Of a stretch of DNA of 64,000 nt, positions 53,334-61,638 are shown piece by piece. Below the pieces are notes generated by a model, which worked only from the letters and a program-made list of their open reading frames with translations, was not told the DNA's origin and searched no databases. The DNA is from Tyzzerella sp963558545. Lineage in GTDB: Bacteria > Bacillota > Clostridia > Lachnospirales > CAG-274. Numbering within the stretch: position 1 is the first letter of the stretch; each line of letters opens with the position of its first letter. The stretch lies in assembly GCF_963558545.1 (NCBI RefSeq), contig NZ_CAUWHO010000006.1, forward strand, positions 34,299 to 98,298, given 5' to 3'. Made by a program: the position numbers and the translations under genes.

Positions 53334-53783
53334 ATGAAAGTTATATTACTTGAAGATGTAAAAGGTGTAGGTAAAAAAGACCAAATAATAAATGCAAACG
53401 ATGGATACGTTAAAAACTTTTTATTGCCAAAAAAATTAGCTGTATTAGCAGATAAAAACAATCTTACTAAAATGGATAATATTAAAAAAATAGAAGATGC
53501 TAAAAAACAAGAAGAATACGATAATGCTTTGGCTCTTGGTAAAGAAATAGAGGCTAAAACGTTACAAATGAATGTAAAACTTGGAAATAATGGAAAGCTT
53601 TTTGGTACTGTTACAAATAAAGAAATATCTACTGCTTTAAAAGAACAAGCAGGTATAGAAGTAGATAAAAAGAAAATTATTTTATCAAGCCCTATAAAAA
53701 CATTGGGTGAAAAAGAAGTTAGTGTTAAACTACACCCTAAGGTTACTGTTACATTAAAAGTAACTATTAGCGAACAAAAATAG
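53334..53783 (+). CDS. rplI: 50S ribosomal protein L9
   Basis: 149 residues. MKVILLEDVKGVGKKDQI and VNDGYVKNFLLPKK-type NDGYVKNFLLPKKLA are the L9 signature. A long central helix (about 40-75) links to the C-terminal domain with KLFGTVTNKEISTALK. AAGGAGGAA precedes the ATG, which directly follows the GdpP-like stop codon. The order gdpP-rplI-dnaB is conserved across Firmicutes. Confidence 0.97.
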   Translation: MKVILLEDVKGVGKKDQIINANDGYVKNFLLPKKLAVLADKNNLTKMDNIKKIEDAKKQEEYDNALALGKEIEAKTLQMNVKLGNNGKLFGTVTNKEISTALKEQAGIEVDKKKIILSSPIKTLGEKEVSVKLHPKVTVTLKVTISEQK

Positions 53784-53791
53784 GTATAAAT

Positions 53792-55156
53792 ATGGCAGAG
53801 ATAAACCCTAACATAAACCCTAACATAAACCCTGAAATACCACCTAATGATTTTGAGGCAGAACAAGCTGTTCTTAGTTGTATGATATTTGATATAGATG
53901 GTATATCTATTGCCTATGAAATGCTAAAAGCAGAAGATTTTTACCGTCCCGAACATAAGATATTATTTGAAGCTATGATAAGTATGTACTCTAATAGCCA
54001 TAATGTAGATGTTATTACATTAAAAAATAAGCTTGAGGCTATGGATATGCTTAATAATGTAGGTGGATATGAATATATAATAGAGCTTTATAATATAGTT
54101 TCTACAAGTGCTTTAACTAAGCAATATGCAGATATAGTTAAAGAAAAGTCTATAAGACGAAAAATTTTAAAAGCATCTAAAGATATAAATGTTTTGACAT
54201 TTGACAATACAGAAACAATAGAAAATATTGTGGAAAAGGTAGAAAAAATAGTTGATAACATAGGTGATAACTCTAATTTAGATGACTTTTCTCCTATTAG
54301 CAAGGTACTAGAAACATCTATTGAAAATATAGAAAATCTTTTTAGGAATAAAAGTAAAGTAACAGGTATAGAAACAGGATTTGTAGATTTTGATATGAAA
54401 ACATCTGGACTGCAAAATTCTGACTTTATACTTATAGCTGGTAGGCCTTCTATGGGTAAAACTGCTTTTGTTATAAATATAGCACAGCACGCAGCCCTTC
54501 ATAAAAATGTTACAACTGCTATTTTTAGCTTAGAAATGTCTAAAGAACAACTGGTAAACCGTATGATTTGCACAGAGGCTTTGGTAGATGCTCAAAAGCT
54601 TAGGACAGGTGATATACAATCTGATGATTGGTATAAAATAGCAGAGGCTGTTAGTGCATTATCTGATGCACCTATATATATAGATGATAAATCTGCTATA
54701 ACTATACCAGAGCTTAGAGCAAAATGTAGAAGATTAAAAAAAGAAAAAAATTTAGGGCTTGTTGTTATAGATTATCTTCAGCTTATGAACGGTAGTGGTA
54801 AAAATGAAAATAGACAACAAGAAATATCTAATATATCACGTTCTTTAAAGGGGTTAGCTAGAGAGTTAAATGTACCTATTGTGGCACTATCTCAGCTTAG
54901 TAGGGCAGTGGAGCAAAGGAAACCTCCTAAGCCTATGTTATCTGACCTTAGAGAGTCTGGTGCTATAGAACAAGATGCCGACCTTGTTTGCTTTTTATAC
55001 AGAGAAGAATATTACAACCCAGAAACAGAAAAAAGAGGACAGGCAGAAGTTATTATTGCTAAACAAAGAAATGGTTCTGTTGGTACAGTAAACCTTAGCT
55101 GGCTTGGGCAATATACAAAATTTGCTAATTTAGAACGAACATATAATGATTTATAA
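53792..55156 (+). CDS. dnaB: replicative DNA helicase
   Basis: 454 residues. The N-terminal helicase loader domain (EAEQAVLSCMI) follows a short Asn/Pro repeat. The RecA-like core has GRPSMGKTAFVINIA (Walker A) near residue 207, FSLEMSKEQLVNRM near 240, VVIDYLQLMNG (Walker B) near 320 and VALSQLSRAVEQR near 365, then RESGAIEQDADLVCFLYR. It is the hexameric replication-fork helicase. A 12-base unit repeated three times encodes the NINP repeats at the start. A strong terminator follows at 55161. Confidence 0.97.
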   Translation: MAEINPNINPNINPEIPPNDFEAEQAVLSCMIFDIDGISIAYEMLKAEDFYRPEHKILFEAMISMYSNSHNVDVITLKNKLEAMDMLNNVGGYEYIIELYNIVSTSALTKQYADIVKEKSIRRKILKASKDINVLTFDNTETIENIVEKVEKIVDNIGDNSNLDDFSPISKVLETSIENIENLFRNKSKVTGIETGFVDFDMKTSGLQNSDFILIAGRPSMGKTAFVINIAQHAALHKNVTTAIFSLEMSKEQLVNRMICTEALVDAQKLRTGDIQSDDWYKIAEAVSALSDAPIYIDDKSAITIPELRAKCRRLKKEKNLGLVVIDYLQLMNGSGKNENRQQEISNISRSLKGLARELNVPIVALSQLSRAVEQRKPPKPMLSDLRESGAIEQDADLVCFLYREEYYNPETEKRGQAEVIIAKQRNGSVGTVNLSWLGQYTKFANLERTYNDL

Positions 55157-55160
55157 AATA

Positions 55161-55190
55161 TAAAGGGTATGGATTAGTCCATACCCTTTA
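55161..55190. terminator. bidirectional terminator between dnaB and tpx
   Basis: A 13-bp perfect stem (55161-55173, 55178-55190) with loop TTAG, A-rich on one flank and T-rich on the other, placed between convergent genes. Confidence 0.9.
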
Positions 55191-55225
55191 TTAAATACAA
55201 TAAGTAGATTACAATTATATAAAAA

Positions 55226-55711
55226 TTATTTTAAAGCAGCTAAAGCAGCGTCAAAGTTTGGTTCGTTTTTAACTTCACTAGAATATTCTACATAAATAAC
55301 TTTGTTATTTTCATCTACTATGAAAATAGACCTTGTTAATAAACCAAGCTCATTAATATATGTTCCGTAGTTTTCTCCAAAACTTCTATGTTTATAATCA
55401 GATAAAGTAGTTATTTTATCTGAACTTGTAGCCCCACACCATCTTGCTTGTGCAAAAGGCAAGTCCATAGATACAACATAAATAGAAACGTTGTCTAATT
55501 TTGCAGCTTCTTCATTAAATCTTTTTGCAGACATATCACATATAGGTGTGTCTAAAGATGGAACAACAACAAATACACGTTTGCCTTTAGTATCTGCTAA
55601 AGAAACATCGTTTAAATCTGTATTAGTTAATAAAAAGTCTGGAGCTGTATCTCCTACTTTAACTTCTTTACCTTTTAATGTTAAAGGATTACCAGCGAAA
55701 GTTATATTCAT
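55226..55711 (-). CDS. tpx: thiol peroxidase
   Basis: 161 residues starting MNITFAGNPL at 55711 behind AGGAGAT; an in-frame TTG nine bases earlier overlaps the ribosome site. The atypical 2-Cys peroxiredoxin features are present: VPSLDTPICDMSAKRF with the peroxidatic Cys near 58 and ARWCGATSSDK with the resolving Cys near 92. It reduces hydroperoxides using thioredoxin. Single-gene unit ended by the terminator at 55161. Confidence 0.96.
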   Translation of the reverse strand: MNITFAGNPLTLKGKEVKVGDTAPDFLLTNTDLNDVSLADTKGKRVFVVVPSLDTPICDMSAKRFNEEAAKLDNVSIYVVSMDLPFAQARWCGATSSDKITTLSDYKHRSFGENYGTYINELGLLTRSIFIVDENNKVIYVEYSSEVKNEPNFDAALAALK

Positions 55712-55871
55712 AAAAATCAATCTCCTATCTAAAATAAATTAATGTATAGTAAAATAATACACTTTAAATTAAAATAAGTCAATAGCAATTTTAAAAAAAT
55801 ATCTATTTATTGTATTTTTGTATAATTTATATAAAGATATAAACTATATATTTTTGGTTACTTTTTATTTA

Positions 55872-55925
55872 AAATCATATATAATTTCCATTTAAAATAT
55901 AAGTCATATCTTAATTGTAATAATA
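55872..55925 (-). repeat. partial copy of the dispersed repeat, reverse orientation
   Basis: Read on the minus strand, TTATTACAATTAAGATATGA and the following CTTATATTTTAAATGGAAATTATATA match the first 50 bases of the repeat at 21661. The remainder toward tpx is diverged. It lies between the tpx promoter region and the 3' end of the 137-residue gene. Confidence 0.7.
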
Positions 55926-55969
55926 AAATTAGGTTATACAATAAAGTATAACCTATATATAATAAAATA

Positions 55970-56383
55970 TTAGCTATGTTTTTCAATTTTTATTTCTTGT
56001 GGTTCTTTAGAAAGAGTTGTACTAAAATTTATTTTACCTGAAAGGTTTGTTTTTATTTTATCTATATTAACATCATTTATAAATAAAGAATAGTTTGTGT
56101 TAGGCTCAAGCTCTAATGTTACAAGAGTATCTCCTAAGCCTTCTATGGAAAAATTAGCTTCTTTTTCTGTTACATAAAAATTATGTATTGTAGCACCTGG
56201 CACTGTTTCTAATAACAGGTTACCGTTTTTAGAAAGCCTAGTAACTTCATTATGCGTTCTAATTTTATATATATTGCCATCTACGTTAAAATCTGTAATT
56301 TTAATTTTTTCTGTAACTTCGTAATTACCAAAGCTTAATGTTTTGTCTTCATTTAAAGTAATTCCTTCTTGTATTGCAGACAT
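55970..56383 (-). CDS. conserved small beta protein (often annotated 'endosialidase')
   Basis: 137 residues, mostly beta strand: MSAIQEGITLNEDKTLSFGN, ITDFNVDGNIYKIRTHNEVT, LETVPGATIHNFYV and LELEPNTNYSLFINDVNIDK. It resembles a Clostridia-specific family that is often labelled endosialidase, but no sialidase domain or catalytic motif is visible, so I treat that label as unsupported. The start follows TTAGGAGG. It is a single gene between tpx and the divergent pseudouridine synthase. Confidence 0.7.
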   Translation of the reverse strand: MSAIQEGITLNEDKTLSFGNYEVTEKIKITDFNVDGNIYKIRTHNEVTRLSKNGNLLLETVPGATIHNFYVTEKEANFSIEGLGDTLVTLELEPNTNYSLFINDVNIDKIKTNLSGKINFSTTLSKEPQEIKIEKHS

Positions 56384-56417
56384 AGTTTAATCCTCCTAAA
56401 TAAATTTTATAAAATAA

Positions 56418-56446
56418 TCGACATAATAAATAAAATATATTATAAT
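56418..56446 (+). promoter_or_regulatory. promoter of the pseudouridine synthase gene
   Basis: TCGACA (56418-56423) and TATAAT (56441-56446), 17-base spacer, about 60 bases before the start codon. Confidence 0.6.
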
Positions 56447-56507
56447 TATATCAAAAGACAAATGATTTGTATATAAAAAAATATAGAATATTTTAGGAGG
56501 GAAATAA

Positions 56508-57239
56508 ATGGCACTTGTTAGACTAGATAAATTTTTGTCTAATGCTGGTATAGGTAGTAGAAGTCAGGTTAGAGATTATATAAAATTTAGAAGAGTGTGG
56601 GTAGATGGTAGCCCTTGTATAAAATGTGATACTAAAATAGATATGGAGAAAAATGTTGTAACTTTTGATAAAAGAGTTGTATCTTATGATGAATATATAT
56701 ACATTATACTAAATAAGCCAAAAGGGGTTATATCTGCTACAGAAGATGAAAACGAAAAAACTGTAATAGATTTATTAGAAGAAAAATACAAAAAAATGAA
56801 ATTATTCCCTGTTGGTAGGCTTGATAAGAATACAGTTGGACTTTTAATACTATCTAACGATGGAAGATTTGCCCATAACACATTATCCCCTAAAAAACAT
56901 ATTGAAAAATCTTATTATGCCCATATAAATGGTAAAATAACTGAAGAGCATATAGAAAAATTTAAAGAAGGTGTAGTTATTGGTGGGGGGTATAAGTGCT
57001 TGCCTGCAAAATTATCTATAGAATATAGTGCCGATAATTTTTCTAAAGTAAATATTACTATAAGAGAAGGAAAGTATCATCAAATAAAAAGAATGTTTGA
57101 AGCTTTTGGTAGAAAGGTTGTTTACCTTAAAAGAACTAGTTTTGATAACATAAAGTTAGATGAAAACCTTGAAGAAGGGGAGTATAGATTAGCTAATGAC
57201 GAAGAAATGAGAATTATTGAAAAATTTATCGGAAAATAG
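56508..57239 (+). CDS. RsuA/RluB family rRNA pseudouridine synthase
   Basis: 243 residues. An N-terminal S4 RNA-binding domain (RLDKFLSNAGIGSRSQVRDY) is followed by the pseudouridine synthase core with LNKPKGVISATED near 67, the catalytic-Asp motif FPVGRLDKNTVGLLILSNDG near 105 and TIREGKYHQIKRMFEAFGR near 185. The family modifies 23S (RluB) or 16S (RsuA) rRNA; which one cannot be decided by eye. AGGAGGGA gives the start. Confidence 0.93.
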   Translation: MALVRLDKFLSNAGIGSRSQVRDYIKFRRVWVDGSPCIKCDTKIDMEKNVVTFDKRVVSYDEYIYIILNKPKGVISATEDENEKTVIDLLEEKYKKMKLFPVGRLDKNTVGLLILSNDGRFAHNTLSPKKHIEKSYYAHINGKITEEHIEKFKEGVVIGGGYKCLPAKLSIEYSADNFSKVNITIREGKYHQIKRMFEAFGRKVVYLKRTSFDNIKLDENLEEGEYRLANDEEMRIIEKFIGK

Positions 57240-57319
57240 AAAACATTTATATATTTTTTACGTTTAAATAAGTATGAAAAATAATATAATATTTTATATC
57301 ATAAAAGTGAGGTAGGTTA

Positions 57320-57478
57320 ATGTTTCAAGAAGAAGTTAAAAAGAAAAGTAAGATAACACCAGGGTTACTTATTATTATTGGAGTTTTTTTAATGAGTATA
57401 GTTGTTATTATAAATAATAGTAGATTTGTAGAAAATATTAATGACAGTACTAGAATATTAAGAGAAAATGAACAATAA
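57320..57478 (+). CDS. 52-residue single-pass membrane protein
   Basis: ATG at 57320 behind GTGAGGTAGG encodes MFQEEVKKKSKITPGLLIII and continues to a TAA at 57476. A basic N-terminus, one hydrophobic helix (about residues 14-33) and a polar C-terminus suggest a small N-in membrane protein. I recognise no family. It lies 80 bases after the pseudouridine synthase gene. Confidence 0.55.
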   Translation: MFQEEVKKKSKITPGLLIIIGVFLMSIVVIINNSRFVENINDSTRILRENEQ

Positions 57479-57770
57479 AAATACTTTTTTATTAAATAGT
57501 ATTTAAAATTAAGAAAAATATAAAATATAAATATACACTTAAAAAAGGTAAGATAGTTATATTTTTAAAATGAAAGTTATATACTTGTTTTAAAAATATA
57601 ACATAGAGATATATAATAAGGCAATATAGAAGTATTATTGAGCTTGCTTTATCTTTGATTTGGGCATTTATATTTATTTGCTTATAGAATTATTTTTATT
57701 AACATAAAAGAGTTAAAATTTTTATATATTAGTATTAAAAACAGTTAGATTAACATCTAAATAATTTAAA
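57479..57770. other. AT-rich gap with no recognised feature
   Basis: Between the 52-residue gene and smpB lies a gap of nearly 400 bases. Apart from the hairpin at its right end I see no ORF with a ribosome site, no tRNA and no tmRNA signature (smpB neighbours ssrA in some genomes). A weak palindrome, AAATACTTTTTTATT..AATAGTATTT, occurs at its left end. Confidence 0.6.
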
Positions 57771-57812
57771 TAAAAACCTAGTGGCTATATGTAGCTATTA
57801 GGTTTTATTTAA
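57771..57812. terminator. terminator hairpin past smpB
   Basis: AAAACCTA (57773-57780) pairs with TAGGTTTT (57799-57806) with an inner GGCTA/TAGC stem. T-rich on the plus strand and A-rich on the other, so it can end both the smpB transcript and plus-strand transcription. Confidence 0.6.
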
Positions 57813-57864
57813 TAAAAATATTATTTAGGTTAAGTTATTATGGTATTTACAATGAGCTTTTTAT

Positions 57865-58335
57865 TTATGCTTGTAGCTTTAGCTTAAAGTCTTTTTCTGC
57901 TTCTCTTTTTTGGTCTTTTTTAGCTATATCGTGACGTTTGTCATATAGCTTTTTACCTTTTGCTATTGCTACATCTACTTTTACATAGCTACCACTAAAA
58001 TATATTTTAGTAGGAACAAGTGTATGCCCATCTATTGTAGAAGCACCTATTAGCTTGTTAATTTCATATTTATGAAGAAGAAGTTTTTTATCTCTTAAAG
58101 GGTCGTGGTTGAAAATATTGCCGTGGTCGTATGGACTTATGTGCATATTTTTTATATATGCCTCATTATTTTCTATTTTTATATAGCTATCTTTAAGGTT
58201 ACATCTTCCTGCTCTTAAAGATTTTACTTCTGTTCCTTTTAAAACTATGCCCCCTTGGTAAGTTTCTAGTATAAAGTAGTCGTGATATGCCTTTTTATTT
58301 TGTGATATTATTTTTATATTATTTTTATCTTTCAT
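57865..58335 (-). CDS. smpB: SsrA-binding protein
   Basis: 156 residues, full length. NKKAYHDYFILETYQGGIVL and GTEVKSLRAGRCNLKDSYI form the OB-fold that holds tmRNA; NHDPLRDKKLLLHKYEIN and KGKKLYDKRHDIAKKDQKRE, the basic C-terminal tail that enters the mRNA channel, are present. It rescues stalled ribosomes together with tmRNA, whose gene is not in the window. AAGGAGGT gives the start. It follows the PHP gene by nine bases. Confidence 0.97.
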   Translation of the reverse strand: MKDKNNIKIISQNKKAYHDYFILETYQGGIVLKGTEVKSLRAGRCNLKDSYIKIENNEAYIKNMHISPYDHGNIFNHDPLRDKKLLLHKYEINKLIGASTIDGHTLVPTKIYFSGSYVKVDVAIAKGKKLYDKRHDIAKKDQKREAEKDFKLKLQA

Positions 58336-58344
58336 ATTTTATAT

Positions 58345-59181
58345 TTACCTCCTTATAGATTTTAAGTCTTCTAATATTTTATAATCTAGTTGTTTTTCTA
58401 AAAAAATATTTCCTAATGATACATTTGGTCTATTTTCTCCGTGAAAGTCACTACCACCTGTTACTTTTAAATTGTATTTTTTGGCTAAAGACAGTAAAAA
58501 ATTAGTCTGTTTTAATGTATTGGAAGGGTAATAGCATTCTATACCATTAAGTCCACTATGTTTTAAGTCTTTTATAGCTAGTTCTAAATCCATTTCTGAT
58601 AATTTATATATTATAGGGTGTGCTAAAACAGAAATACCATTTGCATTATGTATAAAGTTTATTGCATCTTTATAAGATATTAAAACTCTTTGTACATATG
58701 CCGGTTTACCTTTACCAAGATATAGGCTAAAGGCATCATTTCTTGTTTTTGCATAGCCTTTTTTTACTAATGCAGTTGCAAAATGTGCTTTTGTAATTAA
58801 CCCTGAACCTGATAAAGATTTTACATAATCGAAAGATATATCAAGCCCTATATTGTTTAGTTTTTCTATAAGCTCTAAATTTCTTTTATTCCTTGTTTTT
58901 TCTAAATCTTTTAGTAAATTTAAAAGGTTTTTATTAGTTATATCTAAAAAATAGCCTAAAATGTGTATTTCTATACCTTTATAGTTTGCAGAAAATTCTA
59001 CCCCATTAATAAGCTCTATATTAAGCTCTTTTGCTTTTTCTTTAGCATAAGATATACCTTCTATTGTATCGTGGTCTGTTATAGCTATTGCTTTGATACC
59101 ATTTTTATATGCTAGCTCTATAAGGTCTTTTGGGCTATATGTACCGTCAGAATAAGTAGAATGTGTGTGAAGGTCTATCAT
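58345..59181 (-). CDS. PHP domain phosphoesterase
   Basis: 278 residues from the ATG at 59181, which has AAGGAGATG upstream; the frame stays open further up without a ribosome site. The protein starts MIDLHTHSTYSDGTYSPKDL and has AITDHDTIEGISYA near 38-50 and GIEIHILGYF near 75, the histidine metal sites of PHP phosphoesterases, with VTGGSDFHGENRPNVSLG near 250. Relatives include the 3',5'-nucleoside bisphosphate phosphatase and RNase AM (YciV); the substrate here is unknown. It is likely co-transcribed with smpB. Confidence 0.92.
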   Translation of the reverse strand: MIDLHTHSTYSDGTYSPKDLIELAYKNGIKAIAITDHDTIEGISYAKEKAKELNIELINGVEFSANYKGIEIHILGYFLDITNKNLLNLLKDLEKTRNKRNLELIEKLNNIGLDISFDYVKSLSGSGLITKAHFATALVKKGYAKTRNDAFSLYLGKGKPAYVQRVLISYKDAINFIHNANGISVLAHPIIYKLSEMDLELAIKDLKHSGLNGIECYYPSNTLKQTNFLLSLAKKYNLKVTGGSDFHGENRPNVSLGNIFLEKQLDYKILEDLKSIRR

Positions 59182-59302
59182 AAAAACATCTCCTTTAATA
59201 AATTTTATAAATAAACTATTAATATCATAAAACAAATTTTAAATTAATACAATAGTAATGAAAAAGTTTTTTATAAAAATATATTTATTAGGAGGGATAT
59301 TT

Positions 59303-59704
59303 ATGGCAAATAATAATAAAACCAGTAATAAAGGGAATAATGCTATATTGTCTTTAACAAAAGGCACTGTCTTTTCATATTTATTAACCGTAATAGTTTT
59401 TATTGTATATGGAATATTACTAGCATATACAGAAGTAACAGAAAAAAACATTCAAATGGTTGTAATGATAACTACTGTTGTATCTGTATTAATAGGTGGT
59501 TTTATAGCATCTAAAGGAGTAAATAGCAAGGGGCTACTATTTGGAATGATAGTAGGGTTAGTATATGCTATTATTATGATTATGATTAGCTTTTGTGTTT
59601 TACCTGTTATGAAAATAACATCTAAAATGATAATGATTATTATATTGTCTATATCTGCTGGTGGGATAGGTGGTATCATTGGAATAAATACTAGAAAAAA
59701 CTAA
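59303..59704 (+). CDS. four-helix membrane protein, TIGR04086/YrzE-like, next to SCIFF
   Basis: 133 residues from the ATG at 59303 (AGGAGGGATA upstream). A short polar Asn/Lys-rich start is followed by four hydrophobic segments (about 20-42, 52-72, 80-105, 112-130) rich in Gly. Pattern and position match a family of small Clostridia membrane proteins often found beside the SCIFF peptide and secDF. No enzymatic motif is present; an export or membrane role for the SCIFF product is only suggested by neighbourhood. Confidence 0.7.
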   Translation: MANNNKTSNKGNNAILSLTKGTVFSYLLTVIVFIVYGILLAYTEVTEKNIQMVVMITTVVSVLIGGFIASKGVNSKGLLFGMIVGLVYAIIMIMISFCVLPVMKITSKMIMIIILSISAGGIGGIIGINTRKN

Positions 59705-59752
59705 TTTTAAAGGTTAAATTATTAAAAAAAAGTGGAAAAAATATGAAAGTTG

Positions 59753-59761
59753 TGTTATAAT
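59753..59761 (+). promoter_or_regulatory. extended -10 promoter of the SCIFF gene
   Basis: TGT plus TATAAT (TATAAT at 59756-59761) forms an extended -10. The -35 region is poor (GTGGAA at 59732-59737). It lies 44 bases before the SCIFF start codon. Confidence 0.55.
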
Positions 59762-59805
59762 ATTTTGTACATAAATTAAACTTAGCATTTTTAGGAGGAT
59801 ACAAA

Positions 59806-59949
59806 ATGAAACATATTAAAACGTTAAACACTAAATTACTTAAAAGCACTATGGCAAAAGGTGGTTGTGGTGAATGTCAAACATCTTGTCAATCTGCTTG
59901 TAAAACATCTTGTACAGTTGCTAACCAAAAATGTGAAATGGTACAATAA
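59806..59949 (+). CDS. scfA: SCIFF six-cysteine ranthipeptide precursor
   Basis: 47 residues, ATG at 59806 behind a strong TTAGGAGG. The leader MKHIKTLNTKLLKSTMAKGG is followed by six cysteines at 21, 24, 28, 32, 36 and 43 in CGECQTSCQSACKTSCTV, the defining 'six cysteines in forty-five' pattern that is nearly invariant across Clostridia. The radical SAM partner is encoded 199 bases downstream. In a studied homologue a thioether joins Cys32 to Thr37; both residues are conserved here. The biological role of the mature peptide is not settled. Confidence 0.97.
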   Translation: MKHIKTLNTKLLKSTMAKGGCGECQTSCQSACKTSCTVANQKCEMVQ

Positions 59950-59950
59950 T

Positions 59951-60000
59951 TTACTAATAAACCATAGCTTAAGCTATTTTAAGCTATGGTTTATTAGTAA
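59951..60000 (+). terminator. 22-bp perfect inverted repeat between SCIFF peptide and maturase
   Basis: Arms 59951-59972 and 59979-60000 are exactly complementary with a six-base loop, and the stem starts two bases after the SCIFF stop codon. Only a weak T-tract is present, so it may act as an attenuator or as a 3' stabiliser that gives more precursor than enzyme. Confidence 0.7.
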
Positions 60001-60148
60001 GTACTATTAAAAATATATTAAAATAATAAAAATTTAGTAAGGATACTTTAATAGGATAGTATTATTTAAATTATGCTCTATTATACTGGATATCTAGCTA
60101 TAAAATAGTGAAGTATTATTTTAATAATATATTTGAAAGGGGATTAAA

Positions 60149-61510
60149 ATGATACATAAGTATAAAATGAACGGGTTAAACATTGTATTAGATGTTAATA
60201 GTGGTTCTGTTCATTGTGTAGATGATGTTTCTTATGATATATTAGACTATTATAAGAAAGAAACATTAGAAAATATAACTAATATATTAAAACAAAAATA
60301 TGACGAAAATGATATAAAAGAAGCCTATAAAGAGTTAAAAGAGCTTGAAGAAAATGAAATTTTATTTTCTCCAGATATATTTTCTGGAATTATACCAGAG
60401 GTTGATAACAGGCAACCTGTTGTTAAAGCACTATGTTTACATATAGCCCACGATTGTAACCTTAAATGTAAATATTGCTTTGCAGAAGAAGGAGAATACC
60501 ACGGTAAACGTTCTCTTATGAGTGTTGAAGTTGGTAAAAAGGCTATAGACTTTTTAATAGAAAATTCTGGCTCTAGAAGAAACCTTGAAATAGACTTTTT
60601 TGGTGGAGAGCCTTTAATGAACTTTGATGTTGTTAAGGAAATAGTAGAATATGGAAGAAGTGTAGAAAAGCAACATAACAAAGTTTTTAGATTTACTATG
60701 ACAACAAACGGTATTTTATTAAATGATGAAATAGCTAGCTATATAAATGAGCATATGCACAATGCTGTTTTGAGCTTAGATGGTAGAAAAGAAATAAATG
60801 ATAAAATGCGTGTGCGTGCTGGTGGGCAAGGTAGCTATGACAATATTGTTCCTAAATTTGTAAAAATGGCAGAAGATAGAAACCAAATGGATTATTATGT
60901 AAGAGGTACTTTTACAAGAAATAACCTTGATTTTGCAAAAGATGTGTTACATCTTGCCGATTTGGGCTTTAAGCAAATTAGTGTAGAGCCTGTTGTTACA
61001 GAAGAAACAGAAGACTATGCCATAAGAAAAGAAGATTTGCCTTTAATATTTGAAGAATATGAAAGTTTGGCTAAAGAAATGATTAAAAGAAAAGAAGAAG
61101 GTAAAGGATTTAACTTTTTCCACTTTATGATAGATTTAACTGGTGGCCCTTGTGCATATAAAAGGTTAGTTGGCTGTGGCTCTGGAACAGAATATTTAGC
61201 TGTTACACCAGAGGGAGATTTATTCCCTTGTCATCAATTTGTAGGACAAGATGATTTTAAAATGGGTAGTGTTTTTGAGGGTGTTTTAAGAAAAGATATT
61301 AGACAAAATTTTGAAAGTATAAATGTATACTCTAAACCTGCTTGTAAAAGCTGTTGGGCAAAATTTTATTGTAGTGGTGGCTGTGCTGCTAGCTCTAATA
61401 ATATGCACAACGACTTAGTTACGCCTTATGATATAGGCTGTGAAATGCAAAAGAAAAGAACAGAATGTTCTATAATGATGAAAGTTTATGAAGCTATAAA
61501 TCAAGATTAA
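60149..61510 (+). CDS. scfB: radical SAM SCIFF maturase (thioether-forming, SPASM)
   Basis: 453 residues. The radical SAM cluster motif is CNLKCKYCFAEEG near residue 104, followed by FFGGEPLMNF and TTNGILL, and the SPASM-type C-terminus has CHQFVGQDDF, then CKSCWAKFYCSGGCAASSNN and a final DIGCEM, enough for two auxiliary clusters. The N-terminal 90 residues form a peptide-recognition (RRE-like) domain. It crosslinks cysteines of the SCIFF peptide to downstream residues. AAAGGGGA gives the start. secD follows 128 bases later. Confidence 0.95.
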   Translation: MIHKYKMNGLNIVLDVNSGSVHCVDDVSYDILDYYKKETLENITNILKQKYDENDIKEAYKELKELEENEILFSPDIFSGIIPEVDNRQPVVKALCLHIAHDCNLKCKYCFAEEGEYHGKRSLMSVEVGKKAIDFLIENSGSRRNLEIDFFGGEPLMNFDVVKEIVEYGRSVEKQHNKVFRFTMTTNGILLNDEIASYINEHMHNAVLSLDGRKEINDKMRVRAGGQGSYDNIVPKFVKMAEDRNQMDYYVRGTFTRNNLDFAKDVLHLADLGFKQISVEPVVTEETEDYAIRKEDLPLIFEEYESLAKEMIKRKEEGKGFNFFHFMIDLTGGPCAYKRLVGCGSGTEYLAVTPEGDLFPCHQFVGQDDFKMGSVFEGVLRKDIRQNFESINVYSKPACKSCWAKFYCSGGCAASSNNMHNDLVTPYDIGCEMQKKRTECSIMMKVYEAINQD

Positions 61511-61638
61511 AATATGACTTAACAATTTTAAAAATATTATTAAAAAAATAGAACATACTATAAATATAAAAAATAAGTAATTAATATACAGTATTGTTTA
61601 ACTATTAATAGCTTAAACAAGAAAGGAAGAGTAAATAT

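Noticed and set aside
53800..53835. Telomere-like CCCTAA repeats
   Set aside because: They are in-frame codons for Asn-Ile-Asn-Pro at the start of dnaB; the resemblance is coincidental.
55970..56383. True endosialidase
   Set aside because: 137 residues, no sialidase or chaperone domain; the label is inherited annotation for this family.
57479..57864. tmRNA gene beside smpB
   Set aside because: No alanine-tRNA-like ends, no tag-peptide reading frame, and the gap is too AT-rich and featureless.
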